From contig NC_068933.1 in assembly GCF_023091745.1 (NCBI RefSeq), positions 16,248,001 to 16,312,000 of the forward strand: a DNA stretch of 64,000 nucleotides, read 5' to 3'. Position numbers and translations under genes: made by a program. Origin of the DNA: Budorcas taxicolor (taxonomy: Eukaryota; Chordata; Mammalia; Artiodactyla; Bovidae). Position 1 is the stretch's first letter. The number at the start of each line of letters is the position of its first letter. This document shows, piece after piece, positions 34,885-44,803 of the stretch. The notes beneath the pieces are model-generated. The model ran no database searches and was not told the origin of the DNA. It worked only from the letters and a program-made list of their open reading frames with translations.

Positions 34885-35465
34885 ATGCTTTATTTACAGC
34901 ATAGAATTTTGTGAGATCCAGAAATATTGTTCATAGAAATCAGGATGAAAATAAAAACTGGCTCATGTCTTATACCTTGCAAAGTTAGACTTTGTTGAAA
35001 ACTAAGTAGGAAATTAATTTTTAAGTTTCCCCTCTTTGTATTACATGTGGATTTGTGGTTATGAAACAGTCATACACTTTTAGAGCTGGAAAGATCTTAG
35101 GAATAATCTGTTTTATAAATGAGAGAATTAAGATAGAAACAACTAAAATGGCACACCCAAATCCCCACATAGTTGAAATATACTCTAAGTAAGGTTGTTA
35201 ACTTTCTGCTAATTCATTCTTTTTCACACTCAAATAAAACTGAAAATGATGATCACACACTATCGTGTCTTCTCTGAACATTTTCCTCTCCAGCCTTATG
35301 GTCTGGAGTTTAATGTGGCAAAAGTTTGTGTGTTCTTATGTGACAATGCTTCCCTGATGGTAGCCAGTTGGTCTAGGGAAGATGATGATGGTGATGCTAA
35401 AAATAGCCATCACTTTTTCATGGCTTGCCACAAGCCATACACTCTTAAAATGCATATTTTTTTTC
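34885..35465. other. Unique DNA with a decayed SINE-like patch
   Basis: At about 35062-35165 the phrases 'tagagctggaaagatcttaggaataatctg' and 'aaatgagagaattaaga' match an old mammalian interspersed repeat that I cannot assign to a family. A similar patch lies at 53636-53740. Nothing else seen. Confidence 0.4.
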
Positions 35466-35592
35466 AATCCCCATAACACTTTGGGATGGCTATCTTTTCC
35501 AGATTTTCTAAATGGAGAGACTGAAAATAGAGGTTAAGTAGTTTATCAAAGATCACACATCTGGCAAGGGGCAGTGTGGTTCTGGAATCTGT
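35466..35592 (+). mobile_element. MIR SINE, old
   Basis: Order of phrases fits MIR: 'ccccataacactttgggatgg', 'agattttctaaatggagagactga', 'gaggttaagtagtttatcaaagatcacaca'. Confidence 0.7.
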
Positions 35593-35695
35593 GCACTATA
35601 TAGAAGGCGCTAAGGGTGGTCACCACATAAGACTGCTTAGAGGGTGCACCTCAGAGCACTATTGCAAAAATATGCCTTTTGCTTTCATTTTTAAC

Positions 35696-36050
35696 CAGTA
35701 TTCACAACCACCTCCTCTGTGCCAGGCTCTAGACTCTGAGGTTTACAGTGAAGTGAAAGGCGCTCAGTCGTGTCTGACTCTTTGTGACCCCATGGACTAT
35801 ACAGTCCATGGAATTCTCCAGGCCAGAATACTGGAGTGGGTAGCCGTTCCCTTCTCCAGGGGATCTTTCCAACCCAAGGATCGAACGACGGTCTCCTGCA
35901 TTGCAGGTGGATTCTTTACCAGCTGAGCCACAAGGGAAGACATACTGAGGATTACAAGTAGGGAACAAAAAGTTAAATATAGGTCCCGTCCCGGGAGAAT
36001 GTACATTCTCGTGGAGAGAAGCAGAAAGTAAAAGGAACAAACAAGTATGA
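35696..36050 (-). mobile_element. L2 LINE 3' end, split by a Bov-tA
   Basis: Left piece 'cctcctctgtgccaggctctagactctgagg' and right piece 'gaacaaaaagttaaatataggtcccgtcccgggagaatgtacattctcgtgg' join into one antisense L2 3' end once the internal SINE is removed. Confidence 0.78.
35749..35938 (-). mobile_element. Bov-tA SINE nested in L2, with short internal deletion
   Basis: Antisense full-length copy with an intact head ('ttaccagctgagccacaaggga'). About 20 bases usually found between 'catggact' and 'agtccatgg' are gone, leaving a 9-bp perfect inverted repeat with a 4-base loop (35790-35798 and 35803-35811). Flanks 'ctgaggtttacag' and 'ctgaggattacaag' are a slightly mutated TSD. Confidence 0.93.
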
Positions 36051-36424
36051 TAGTCCTAAGTGCTCTGTGTTGTGGTGTGCAGTGCCACAGAGCTGATCTT
36101 TGGGAGGAAATGTGGAGATTGAAGCTCGGATGGTGAGACAAACCAGCCACTTGAAGATTAAGGGCAGAGTGTTCTTGGCCTGTGGCAAAGGCAGAGGGCA
36201 GAAAGGCACTTGTTGCACTGGAGGGACAGAAAGTAGACCCCAGTAGCTGTGGCTAAAGCAGACCCCACTAGCTGGAAGGAGAGTTGGGGGCAGTGAGAGT
36301 GGAGAGGTCGACTGGGCTAACAGATTTGGACTGCCCTCAAGATTCACGTGACCACCTGCTTGACATTGCCACCTCTATGTCTAAGAGCGAGCTCAAATAT
36401 AGCATGGCCAAACTCTTACCGATT
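36051..36424. other. Unique DNA, no gene seen
   Basis: About 375 bp of balanced composition. The 124-codon minus frame (35973-36347) starts in the L2 remnant and has no domain. Confidence 0.35.
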
Positions 36425-37165
36425 CTTTTATCCCCAAGTTTATTTCTTCTCCTATCTTTTCATCCACACAGTTGCTCAAGACTAAAGCCTATAAATTATT
36501 CTTAGTATTTCTTTTGCCCTCAGTTTCCACATTCAATCCAGCACAGAGTTTTGTAAATTTTATCACCGTAATTATCTGGTATTGATCCACTATTCACCTT
36601 TACCGAGATCTTCATGTTTCTCATCACCATCATTACAGTATGGAATACAAAGACCTTCTAATTGGTGTTCTGGTTTCTACTTTTGACCCAATTAATAATT
36701 TTTAACAAGTAAGACGGCATGATTATTCAGTAACCAGCAAATCATATTTTATTCCTGATCAAAAATCTTTCAGTGACTTCTATTACAAGTAGGTTCAGAT
36801 GAATCAAAATCCTTCACCATAACCTGCAAGGCATCTATTTTCCCCCCATCTGCATCTCTGTTTTCCTCCTTCTCATTCACTGCATTCTAGCCAACAGGTA
36901 CTGACTGTCTTATACTATTGTCTGATCGCATTCTTGCCAAGGCCTGTTCATGGCACCCAGTCTAAAGTAATTCATTCCTAGGCACTTTTTAAGCACTTTG
37001 TCTTGTTTTCCTAGAAATCTTTGATCATACTGAAATCATTTTGTTTACACAAGTACCCAAGAGGGGCCACTACACCTGTTTAGCTTCACCACTGTATCCT
37101 AGCACCTAGAACTGTCAGCACAGTGTAGAGACTCAGGAAATATCTGTTCAATATATGATCCCTTA
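36425..37165 (+). mobile_element. L2 LINE, long 3' portion
   Basis: Sense L2 phrases in order: 'catcaccatcattacagtatgg', 'accttctaattggtgttctgg', 'caaaaatctttcagtgacttc', 'aaaatccttcaccataacctgcaaggc' and the 3' end 'ctgtatcctagcacctagaac'. Highly mutated, no ORF. Confidence 0.7.
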
Positions 37166-37424
37166 CCTCTTCAACTCGTCAACCCTGTGTTTCTTATTAT
37201 ACTGCTAGCCTGAACAATGAAGGCCCAGGAATTGGTCAGGCAGAGACTGATATGTCCTCTATAGGCAGAAGATAGGAATAGCCCATGATTATATTAATAT
37301 TGTATGCCAGTAATTAATAATAAACCCATTTTGAGTTTTCTGATGTACTTTGGTGTATCATCCAATATTAACCTGCCAACCACCTTGGAATGTGTATTAG
37401 AATAGTGTTTTTTATAATGTTGTC

Positions 37425-37935
37425 TGCCTTTCTGTCATCCCCTCCTTATGGGAGCAGCCTTTCCTTATTCTGCAGTTACTGAGCAGAAATCTTGTGATTG
37501 GGTGGAGTTGATCTGCTCCCCAGGACCAAATGCTGGCTGAACCCATGGCCTGGACGATCATAATTACTTTTCTTCTTGAAACCACAGTTGGTTCAGGGCT
37601 GGTCACATGACCCAAGCATGACTAATTGCACCACCCTGGGAAAGTTGCTATTTTTTTGTTTCTCTGTCAGTTCCAGAATTACATAAGTCCTCTCAACTCA
37701 TGGTACCAAAAAAAAAAAGAAAAAAAACCAGAAAGAATGAGCCAGCAACTTTCCCACCACGTATATAGGCGCTAGCTCCTGGCTGGGAATGAAGCCAACA
37801 TGGAGAAAACAGTCACTAGTGATGGAGAGAAAGAGAAAGAACCATTATTTGAGCAAATGGACACCGCTCAAGTAAGTTAGCACTTAGCATCTTAACACTC
37901 TGGGTAATCTGCCATAATAAATTCCTTTCTGTACT
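37425..37935. mobile_element. Old interspersed repeat, family not assigned
   Basis: 'ggttcagggctggtcacatgacccaagcatg', 'gaatgaagccaacatggagaaa' and 'ccataataaattccttt' recur in mammalian genomes in this order, but I cannot name the family with certainty. An A-rich run lies at 37709-37729. Confidence 0.5.
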
Positions 37936-37984
37936 GAAACTAACTTGAATTGCATTTCTAACGCTTGCATCCTATGAAATCTTA

Positions 37985-38135
37985 ACTTAGTCAATTATTT
38001 TTCTCATTTTACAATGTGATATAGCTCAGAGAGAAATTAAGAAATTTGCCAGAAAGAAAAACTTTGAGGAAGCCTCTCTGACTTCAGGTCCTGTGCTCTT
38101 ACCTATCAGTAGATCAGCACCCTCAGGACATCTTC
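37985..38135 (+). mobile_element. MIR SINE, old
   Basis: 'ttctcattttacaatgtgatatagctcagagagaaattaagaaatttgcc' and 'cttcaggtcctgtgctcttacctatc' match the MIR core and 3' half with heavy divergence. Confidence 0.68.
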
Positions 38136-38849
38136 ATGGATTACTCAATGAAGTTTCCTCTTCATGAAATATTCCTTTCAAAATTTTACTCTAATGGCAA
38201 ATAGAATAGGTCTGATATGGACAAACATTACAATTGTTTTGAGGATTTTTTTTCCTTTAAATAAAATATTTCTGCATTTTATTTCTTTGGTGTATATCCA
38301 AGTTTCCACATAGGAAAAAAACACATTACATTAGCGTAATGCTTTCAATTTTATTTTTGTTCTGGTTTTCTCAAAACTTATTTTTTAGTAACTGGAATGA
38401 AGCTCAGCTAAGTGATGGAATTGAAAGCAATTGAAAATTATGTAGAATTATATAGATGTCAAGGGAAAGGTTCATAACACTTGGAAATTGATACAATTAA
38501 AGTAAATGTGTAAAACTGATTACCAAGAGAGTGAACCATCTTTTATGAAAGTAAATATAAAAAAATTATCCTCTCCTATATTGGTTGCAGTTTGAATTAC
38601 ACAGAATGGACATGAAAGGCTAATGGACTAATGGGTAGATAAAAAGAAAGATACGTTCTCATTTCACACTGTTGGTATTTCAGAATGCACAAATAGTCAG
38701 ACTTCACGTTAGCAAATGCAGAAATGAGAATGAACAAACTCAACTATTCTTTGACTTATAGGAAAGATTGACTGAATTCAAAGGTTATAAATGCTGAATT
38801 GCTCATTAGCAGCCTCATCATATATCATTTTGCTTTTTACAGATGGTTA
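38136..38849. other. AT-rich unique DNA, no gene seen
   Basis: About 710 bp, nothing recognised. Confidence 0.35.
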
Positions 38850-38968
38850 CACTGTCTATTCCATTAATCAAATCAGAAAATTTAATCACCTTAGATTCTT
38901 CCCTCTTTTCAGTTCACCTTCCCTGTCATTACCATTTCAACTTACCACTTTTGTCTTCTACATTGCTT
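38850..38968 (+). mobile_element. L2 LINE fragment (left part)
   Basis: 'caccttagattcttccctcttttcag' and following pyrimidine-rich phrases fit sense L2. The continuation appears at 39304, after an L1 insertion. Confidence 0.5.
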
Positions 38969-39303
38969 CTTTCAGCTTTATTGAGATATAACTGACAAAA
39001 TTTAAGGTATTTAAGTGTCCTATGTGATGATTTTATATACTTATACACTGAAAGGATTTCCCCCATTAAGTTAACACAGTCATCACCTCACTTATTTGCT
39101 TACCCTCTTTCCCCATTTTTGATGAGAACATTTCATTTCCACCATTTTAGCAAATTTCCATTATGAAATAGAGTATTACCAGCTAAAATCCTCATATTTT
39201 GTATATTAGGTCCTTCAGTTCAGCTGCTCAGTCATGTCTGACTCTTAGACCTTTTTCATCTTATAACTGAAAGTTTGTGGCCTTCAACCAACTGGTGTGT
39301 ATC
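38969..39303 (-). mobile_element. Old L1 3' end inserted into L2
   Basis: Antisense 'ttcagctttattgagatataactgac', 'ttaacacagtcatcacctcac', 'tttttgatgagaacatt' and 'cttataactgaaagtttgtggcc' are L1MA/L1MB-like 3' UTR. The copy carries a tiny younger insertion. Confidence 0.75.
39216..39247 (-). mobile_element. 32-bp BovB/Bov-SINE tail fragment
   Basis: The block 'cagttcagctgctcagtcatgtctgactctta' (two pieces: terminal tail plus 'agtcagacatgactgag' on the minus strand) is the extreme 3' end of BovB or a Bov SINE inside an unrelated old L1. It is an extreme 5' truncation. Flanking 'ttaggtcctt' and 'ttagaccttt' may be a decayed TSD. Confidence 0.8.
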
Positions 39304-39510
39304 TCCCTCATCCTCTAGTGGTTCTTAACTGGTCACTGCTCCTAGTTCAGCAGCTCTTGCTCCATCACTGTCTCTTCCTCTTATTAGGCTTAATAGGATC
39401 TGTCTGTTACAATCCAGCCTCCAGATAGCAAAGAGATTATTTAAAAGCACAGAATTGACTATGTCACACTTAGTACTCCTGAATTCCTATTATTGAAAGC
39501 ATAAAGTTTA
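39304..39510 (+). mobile_element. L2 LINE fragment (right part)
   Basis: 'ggttcttaactggtcactgctcc', 'ccagcctccagatagcaaagagattatttaaaa' and 'gactatgtcacacttagtactcctg' follow the sense L2 order. Confidence 0.65.
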
Positions 39511-39861
39511 AAAATAAGGTTGCCCAAAAGTATCCGTTAGGCACCCGACTTGGAGATGGAAAACAAAGTAGAATAAAACGGGAGCCTTCCCCTAAAGGAA
39601 TATGAATATGGATATATGATTGGGGAGGCAGAAAGTCAGCCAAAAGCAGATCATTTCAATATAACATGGAACGTGTTATAGAGAGAACCCAGAGTGTCAT
39701 GGGGCTCAATGGAGGAAGACTTAACACAGCCTAAATTTTCAGGAAAGTTTCCTGGTGAGATTATTCCTGAGTCGAGGCTTAATAGATCATGCAGGCTCAG
39801 AGGGAAGGGAAGCATAGATGATTATCCAGACCGAAACAGGAGCAGGAGGAAATGAAGGGTT
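39511..39861. other. Unique DNA, no gene seen
   Basis: About 350 bp with no recognised element. Confidence 0.35.
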
Positions 39862-40022
39862 TTTGTTGTTCAGTCACCAAGTTGTGTCTGATTCTTCACA
39901 ACCCCATGCCAGGCTTCCTATCCCTCACCATCTCCTGGAGTTTGCCCAAGTTCATGTCCACTGCATCGGTGATGCCATCCAAACATCTCATCCTCTGTTG
40001 CCCTCTTCTGCTTCTACATTCC
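39862..40022 (-). mobile_element. BovB LINE, 3' end, degraded
   Basis: Antisense 'tttgttgttcagtcaccaagttgtgtctgattcttcac' through 'ggtgatgccatccaaacatctcatcctctg'. The segment for 'gactgcagca' is deleted. Confidence 0.9.
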
Positions 40023-40135
40023 CTGTGAGAGGGTGTGACATGGCACTTCTCAACAATTGCGAGGTAGGAAGCAGAGGTTCAGAAGGGTGGGAAAGAAGAT
40101 AAGAAAGAGGTGTCATGAGTATGCAACTTACAACC

Positions 40136-41500
40136 ATTCAAGAACATTGATTGAGTGCCTTTTTGACCGCCAGGCACTCTGTGGATACAGAATAAATCTG
40201 TGAAAAGCTGTCTCAGCTCTCTTGGAGCTCACATTGTATACATTAGGAGTCAAACAAACAAACAGAAAAAACAAAAGCAAGTGTAAGTTCTGATGAGTGC
40301 TCTGAAGGAAAACACAAATGGCTGATAGAAAAAAGTGAGAGAGCAGACATATTCAGACTTTCTGATCGGGTCCCACTTAAATATGAAAAGGAAATAACAC
40401 ATACAAAGTTGGAGGAAAGAGTCTCATTGCAAAGGACCTGAAGTAGGAAACAGCTTGGCTTCTTTGAAGAACTGAAAAGAAGGCCAACAGGGTTATAGCA
40501 AGCAAGGGTGGCCCGGTGGCTAAAAATGAAATTGATGAGACAGGGAGGGACCTCCTTGGTAAGGCCCTCTGTGTCTCGGTGAATTATATGATTTTTATTT
40601 TAGGTCTAATGGGAAACCTTTAGATGGTCTAAAACAATGGTCTAAAACAAGCAAGAATATAGTATGAGATGGAGTTTGGCTGGATTTCTTGAGTAATGGG
40701 TAACTGATAGTAGGTTCTAATTAGGGAAACTTATAGTCCTGTTAAAGGTGAGTCATCTTAGTGTTGGAGATCTTGACTGGAAGAATATTGTAGTCACGAA
40801 AGCCCCAGATGATGAGGCTGATATTTGTATAGAGGAAAGAAACACTTTAAGATATACATAGGAATAAAATCCCCAGAATATTGTAAGGGAGGGTATGATA
40901 GTGGAGATGAAGTAGTCTAGCATGATATGGTGACTATGAGTGACATGAGCTGATACTGGAGCATACAAACAATAGGGAAGGTTTGGAGGAGGTCCTTCCA
41001 TTATTTCTTGGATTTTGAGAGTCTGAGATATTGTAGGATGGCCAAGTGAAAGTCGGCTAAATAAAGAAATCTAAAACAAAGGAAGACCAAGCCAGAGAGA
41101 CCAATTTCAGAGTCCTCGTTGGATGGATATTTATCATTTCAAACCATGTGTGAATGTGAAATTACTTATGAACAGTGTGAAGAATGAGAAGAAAAGTAGA
41201 ATAAAGGCTGAATCCTGAAGAATATCAACATTAAATGGTAGACAGAGAAATATCCTATGATAGAGAATGAATGGTTAAAAAAAAAAAGAGCTCAAGTGAT
41301 GCCAAGATACTAAAAAGCACAGAGTACATGTATGACACTAACAGATGCAGCAGAAGACCTCCCTGAGGTCATTTTAAAATGTCCCCTAGAGCTGACGACA
41401 ACAGGGCCAGCGATGACGTTTGTCTTGACACAGGAGGTGTTCACTGGTGGAGCAGAATCCCAGTTACAGTGGTATTAGGAGAAAAGCAATTATACAGATC
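40136..41500 (-). mobile_element. L2-type ancient LINE, long antisense copy
   Basis: The left end is a clear antisense L2 3' end ('attgattgagtgcc', 'gccaggcactctgtggatac', 'cttggagctcacattgta'). The next section still matches ('gttctgatgagtgctctgaagg', 'cattgcaaaggacctgaagtagg', 'acagcttggcttctttgaagaactg'). Beyond about 40700 identity is weaker, though isolated phrases keep the expected order. No ORF survives. Confidence 0.58.
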
Positions 41501-41558
41501 GATCATCGGAAGTAAAGGGTAGGAAAGAGAGCTTGGTGGCTGGTGAAGATTATTCAGC

Positions 41559-41575
41559 TTTTTTTTTTTTTTTTT
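41559..41575. repeat. Poly-T tract, 17 bases
   Basis: An uninterrupted T run. It could be the tail of a lost antisense retroelement, but no such body follows. Confidence 0.9.
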
Positions 41576-41774
41576 AGTTATGCAAAATACATGAAGTGGT
41601 TCAAACACTAAAGAGAAAACACAAGAAAAAGGAAGATTGATGCCGAAGGGGTCCGTTCATTAAGCATGATCCCAGGGAAGAGGTAAAGAACGGAGCTGAA
41701 CGTCTCTAGGTAGAACGGCAGAGGAGCCTGATCTGGAGGTAGACGTTAAGCAGAGAGCAGCATCAGGGGGGTAG

Positions 41775-42555
41775 CCGTCCAAACTCCTCAATGTGGCCCC
41801 AAGAGCACTCACAAGCTGTCCTGGGTCTACCTTCCAGTATCGCTTTTCACCACTCTGCCTTCTGAAAAATGTCAGCCCCTTCCTTATCTTCACAATCTGC
41901 TTTCACCACCAGAGAGCTCGGACCCCAGAAAATGTCATACACTTTCATGCCTTGATTATGCTGCATTCTTAACCTGTTTCTACTGACTGCCCCACCCCTG
42001 TTTCTACTTGCCCTGTGTGCTGTGCTGTCCTTGGTCGCTCAGTCGTGTCCGGTTCTTCGCGACCCCACGGACTGTAGCTCTCCAGGCACCTCTGTCCATG
42101 GGGAGTCTCCAGGCAAGAGTACCGGAGTGAGCCTGGAGGAGTCTGCCCTCCTCCAGGGGATCTTCCCAACCCAGGGACTGAACCCAGGTTTCCAGCACTG
42201 CAGGTGGATTCTTTTCCATCTGAGCCATGAAGGAAGCTCTACTTACCCTAGCTCTGCCCATTACCCATTTTTCTCCCACCCGAAGTTCACATGAAGAAAT
42301 ATCCCAATCCAGCTTCAAATCTCATAAAAATATCCCCCAAATTGCTCACCTAGACACATATAGAAAATTGATACTTCCTTTCCCACATTCTCAAACATCT
42401 GTACACTGTGCTTTCTCATGCTGCATACCTGAGAAAAATGGAATTTCCATGAGATGGAGAGTTATTCCTTCTTTATCTTTGAACCCTTAATGTCTAATGG
42501 AATCCCTGGGACATTGTGCTCCTGACATTTTGTTGAATGGCTGAATGAATATCCG
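41775..42555 (+). mobile_element. L2 LINE 3' portion, split by a Bov-tA
   Basis: 'ctcctcaatgtggccccaagagcactcacaagc', 'tttcatgccttgattatgctgc' and, after the SINE, 'gtctaatggaatccctgggac' and 'ttttgttgaatggctgaatgaat' give the sense order of the L2 3' end. Confidence 0.75.
42015..42238 (-). mobile_element. Bov-tA SINE nested in L2, with TSD
   Basis: Antisense copy with 'gctcagtcgtgtccggttctt' and a full head to 'ccatctgagccatgaagg'. It is flanked by ctacttgccct (42004-42014) and ctacttaccct (42239-42249), one mismatch. An unusual 'gagcctggaggagtctgccct' block stands where 'gggttgccatttccttctcc' is expected. Confidence 0.94.
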
Positions 42556-42971
42556 CAGCATCCATGTTAAGGATAGAAGCCTTCATATCTCCTCTTAAAA
42601 TTATTTCTCTAATTATTTAGACATATTCTATCACTTGAAACTTTAACACAGTCTTAGTAATATTCAGGTCCCCTTGGAATTCTTGATGATGCTCTTTTGT
42701 ATCTTCTGATATTACTTCATGACTTGGAGCCGAATAACAACAGCCATGTATGTGTAATTAATAAAATATGCAAATAGTTTGTATCATTATCTTTCAGCCT
42801 ACAAACAAGAATGAATAATTGTTACATTTAATGTGTTTGGTTGCACATCTTTCTTCAAATGACTCTTTCCCTCCAAATTTATTATATATCTCATTACTCC
42901 ATTCATTCATCAAACACTTTTAGCCAGACATACAGATATCAGGAAGAACAGACCTTCCTTGTTAGGCGTTA
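42556..42971. other. Unique DNA, no gene seen
   Basis: About 415 bp, AT-rich, nothing recognised. Confidence 0.35.
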
Positions 42972-43310
42972 AATCCTCAGGCCTTTTCATCTTATAGATG
43001 AAAGTTTCTACCCTTTTCCAACCTTCTCCTATTTTCCCTACACCCTCTTCCCATGACAACCAGTATTCTATTGTCTTGTTTTATGGTTGACATTTTTTCT
43101 TAGATTCTACATATAAGTGATCCCATGCAGCATTTGTATTTCTCTATCTGGCTAATTTCTCTTAGCATAATGGCTCAAGGCCCATCCATGTTGTCGCAAA
43201 TATCAGGATTTCCTTCTGTTCTCATGGCTGAATAACAGTCTGCTGTATGTATATACCACACGCTTTGTCTGTTTATCTGTTCATGGACACATGGTGACTG
43301 GAGCTGAAAC
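42972..43310 (-). mobile_element. Old L1 3' end (L1MA/L1MB-like)
   Basis: Antisense 'cttatagatgaaagtttctaccc', 'ttagattctacatataagtgatccc', 'ctcaaggcccatccatgttgtcgcaaatatcaggatttcc' and 'gctgaataacagtctgctgtatg'. Confidence 0.82.
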
Positions 43311-43596
43311 TCTGTATTGTATAATTGAGAAGAACATGCAGTCCAGCAGACAGCACTAGGGAAGAATGTTGAAGTTGTTCTGCTCAGTAGAACGTTTGCC
43401 CACCGAGTAAAGGATTCCACCTTTAGATCACTGGCCTGAAGTTTGTGTTTTGGGGTAGCTTCCCCAGATGACTGGGAGTTCTGTCTGGAGTTTCCTGAGT
43501 CCCGGTTTAGTTGTTGTGGAGAAGGCCTGTGAAGCTTGGGCTATGGCAGGATATCCTGGAGGGGAGTTGATATTTCTATGTGGTTTTGCAGAGTAC

Positions 43597-44150
43597 AGTC
43601 AGCCCTCCGTATCTGAGGGTTCTACATTCAGCTAACTGTAGATCAAAAATGTTTGAAAAAAAATTCCAGAAAATTCCAAAGGGCGAAACTTGAATTTGCT
43701 ACATGCTAGCAACTATTTGTGGCTTCCCAGGTGGCTCAGTCGTAAAAAAAAAAAAAACAAAAAAAAAAAACAAAAAAACAACTGCATGTGCTGCAAGAGA
43801 CATGGGTTCAATCCTTGGGTCAGAAAAATCCCCTGAAGGAGGAAATGGCAACCCATTCCAGTATTCTTGCCTGGGAAACCCCATGGACAGAGGAGCCTGG
43901 TGGGCTACAGCCTGTGGGGTCCCAAAAGTCAGACAGAACTCAGGGACTAAGCAACAATAACAGCAACTCTTTACATAGCATTTGCATTGTATTAGGTATT
44001 ATAAGTAATCTACAGATGATTCAAAGAATGTGTATAGGTTACATGCAAATATATGCCATTTTATATAGGGGGCTTGAGTATCTCAGATTTTGGTATTCCT
44101 TGGTGTCCTGGAACCAATTCCTTGCAGACATTGAGAGAGGATTGTATCCT
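43597..44150 (-). mobile_element. MER2/Tigger-type DNA transposon remnant, split by a SINE
   Basis: Left end 'acagtcagccctccgtatctgaggg' and right end 'gtcctggaaccaattccttgcagacattgagagaggattgta' form decayed terminal inverted repeats. The internal 'tgcattgtattaggtattataagtaatctacagatgattcaaag' is typical of MER2. About 310 bp remain without the SINE, near the usual 345 bp. Non-autonomous; would have used a Tigger transposase. Confidence 0.85.
43721..43961 (+). mobile_element. Bov-tA SINE with internal A-tract, nested in MER2
   Basis: Head 'ggcttcccaggtggctcagtcg' is followed by a 37-base A-rich run (about 43744-43780, A with single C interruptions) before the B box 'gggttcaatcctt'. The body is otherwise full length to 'cagggactaagcaacaataa'. 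Flanks agcaactattt and agcaactcttt are a decayed TSD. The A-tract would put the Pol III boxes too far apart. Confidence 0.93.
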
Positions 44151-44299
44151 ACTTACAGGGAAGAGGATAGGCCTGAATTCAACACTCTAAGTCCTGCAAG
44201 AGAGAAGTTCAGGTTCCTGCCCCTCTACACCATTTTTTGTTCTTTGTCAAGTGGATTAAATACAAATCTGATTGGCCACATTTACTTATTGTTTGCTTT

Positions 44300-44515
44300 G
44301 AAAAGTGAAAGTGTTAGTCACCCAGCTGTGTGCTATCTTTGTGACCCCGTGGACTGTAGCCGACCAGGCTTCTCTGTTGGTGATTAATTCTCCAGGCAAG
44401 AATACTGGTGTGGGTTGCCATTTTTTACTGCAAGGGATCTTCCCAACCCAGGGATCGAACTCAGGTCTCCTGCACTGCAGGCAGATTCTTAACCATCTGA
44501 GCCACCAGGGAAGGC
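44300..44515 (-). mobile_element. Bov-tA SINE
   Basis: Antisense full-length copy: tail side 'gtgaaagtgttagtcacccagc', B-box complement 'gggatcgaactcagg', head 'aaccatctgagccaccagggaagg'. B box intact. Confidence 0.94.
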
Positions 44516-44591
44516 TGGTTTATTAGCTTCCTATTTCTTGGAGTTGGCTGGATAAGAAAGCCAGCAGATATTAATATCTTTTCCTTTTTTT

Positions 44592-44803
44592 AATATTTTA
44601 CTTTTATTTATTTATTTGACTGTGCCAGCTCTTGGCTGTGGCACACAAGGTCTTCATTCTTTCTCGCGGCACATGGGACCTTTAGTTGCGGCATGTGAAC
44701 TCCCAGTTGGGGCATATGGGATCCAGCCCCCAATCAGGGATGGAACCCCAGGCCCCCGCATGAGGAGCACAGAGTCTTAACCACTGGATCATCAGGGAAG
44801 TCC
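44592..44803 (-). mobile_element. CHR-type SINE
   Basis: Antisense T-rich tail 'ttttatttatttatttgactgtgcc', then 'agttgcggcatgtgaactcccagttgg' and head 'cttaaccactggatcatcagggaagtcc'. Shorter than the long form. Confidence 0.88.

Noticed and set aside
43788..44387. 199-codon plus-strand open frame
   Set aside because: It runs through a Bov-tA, a MER2 remnant and the start of another SINE; chance read-through.
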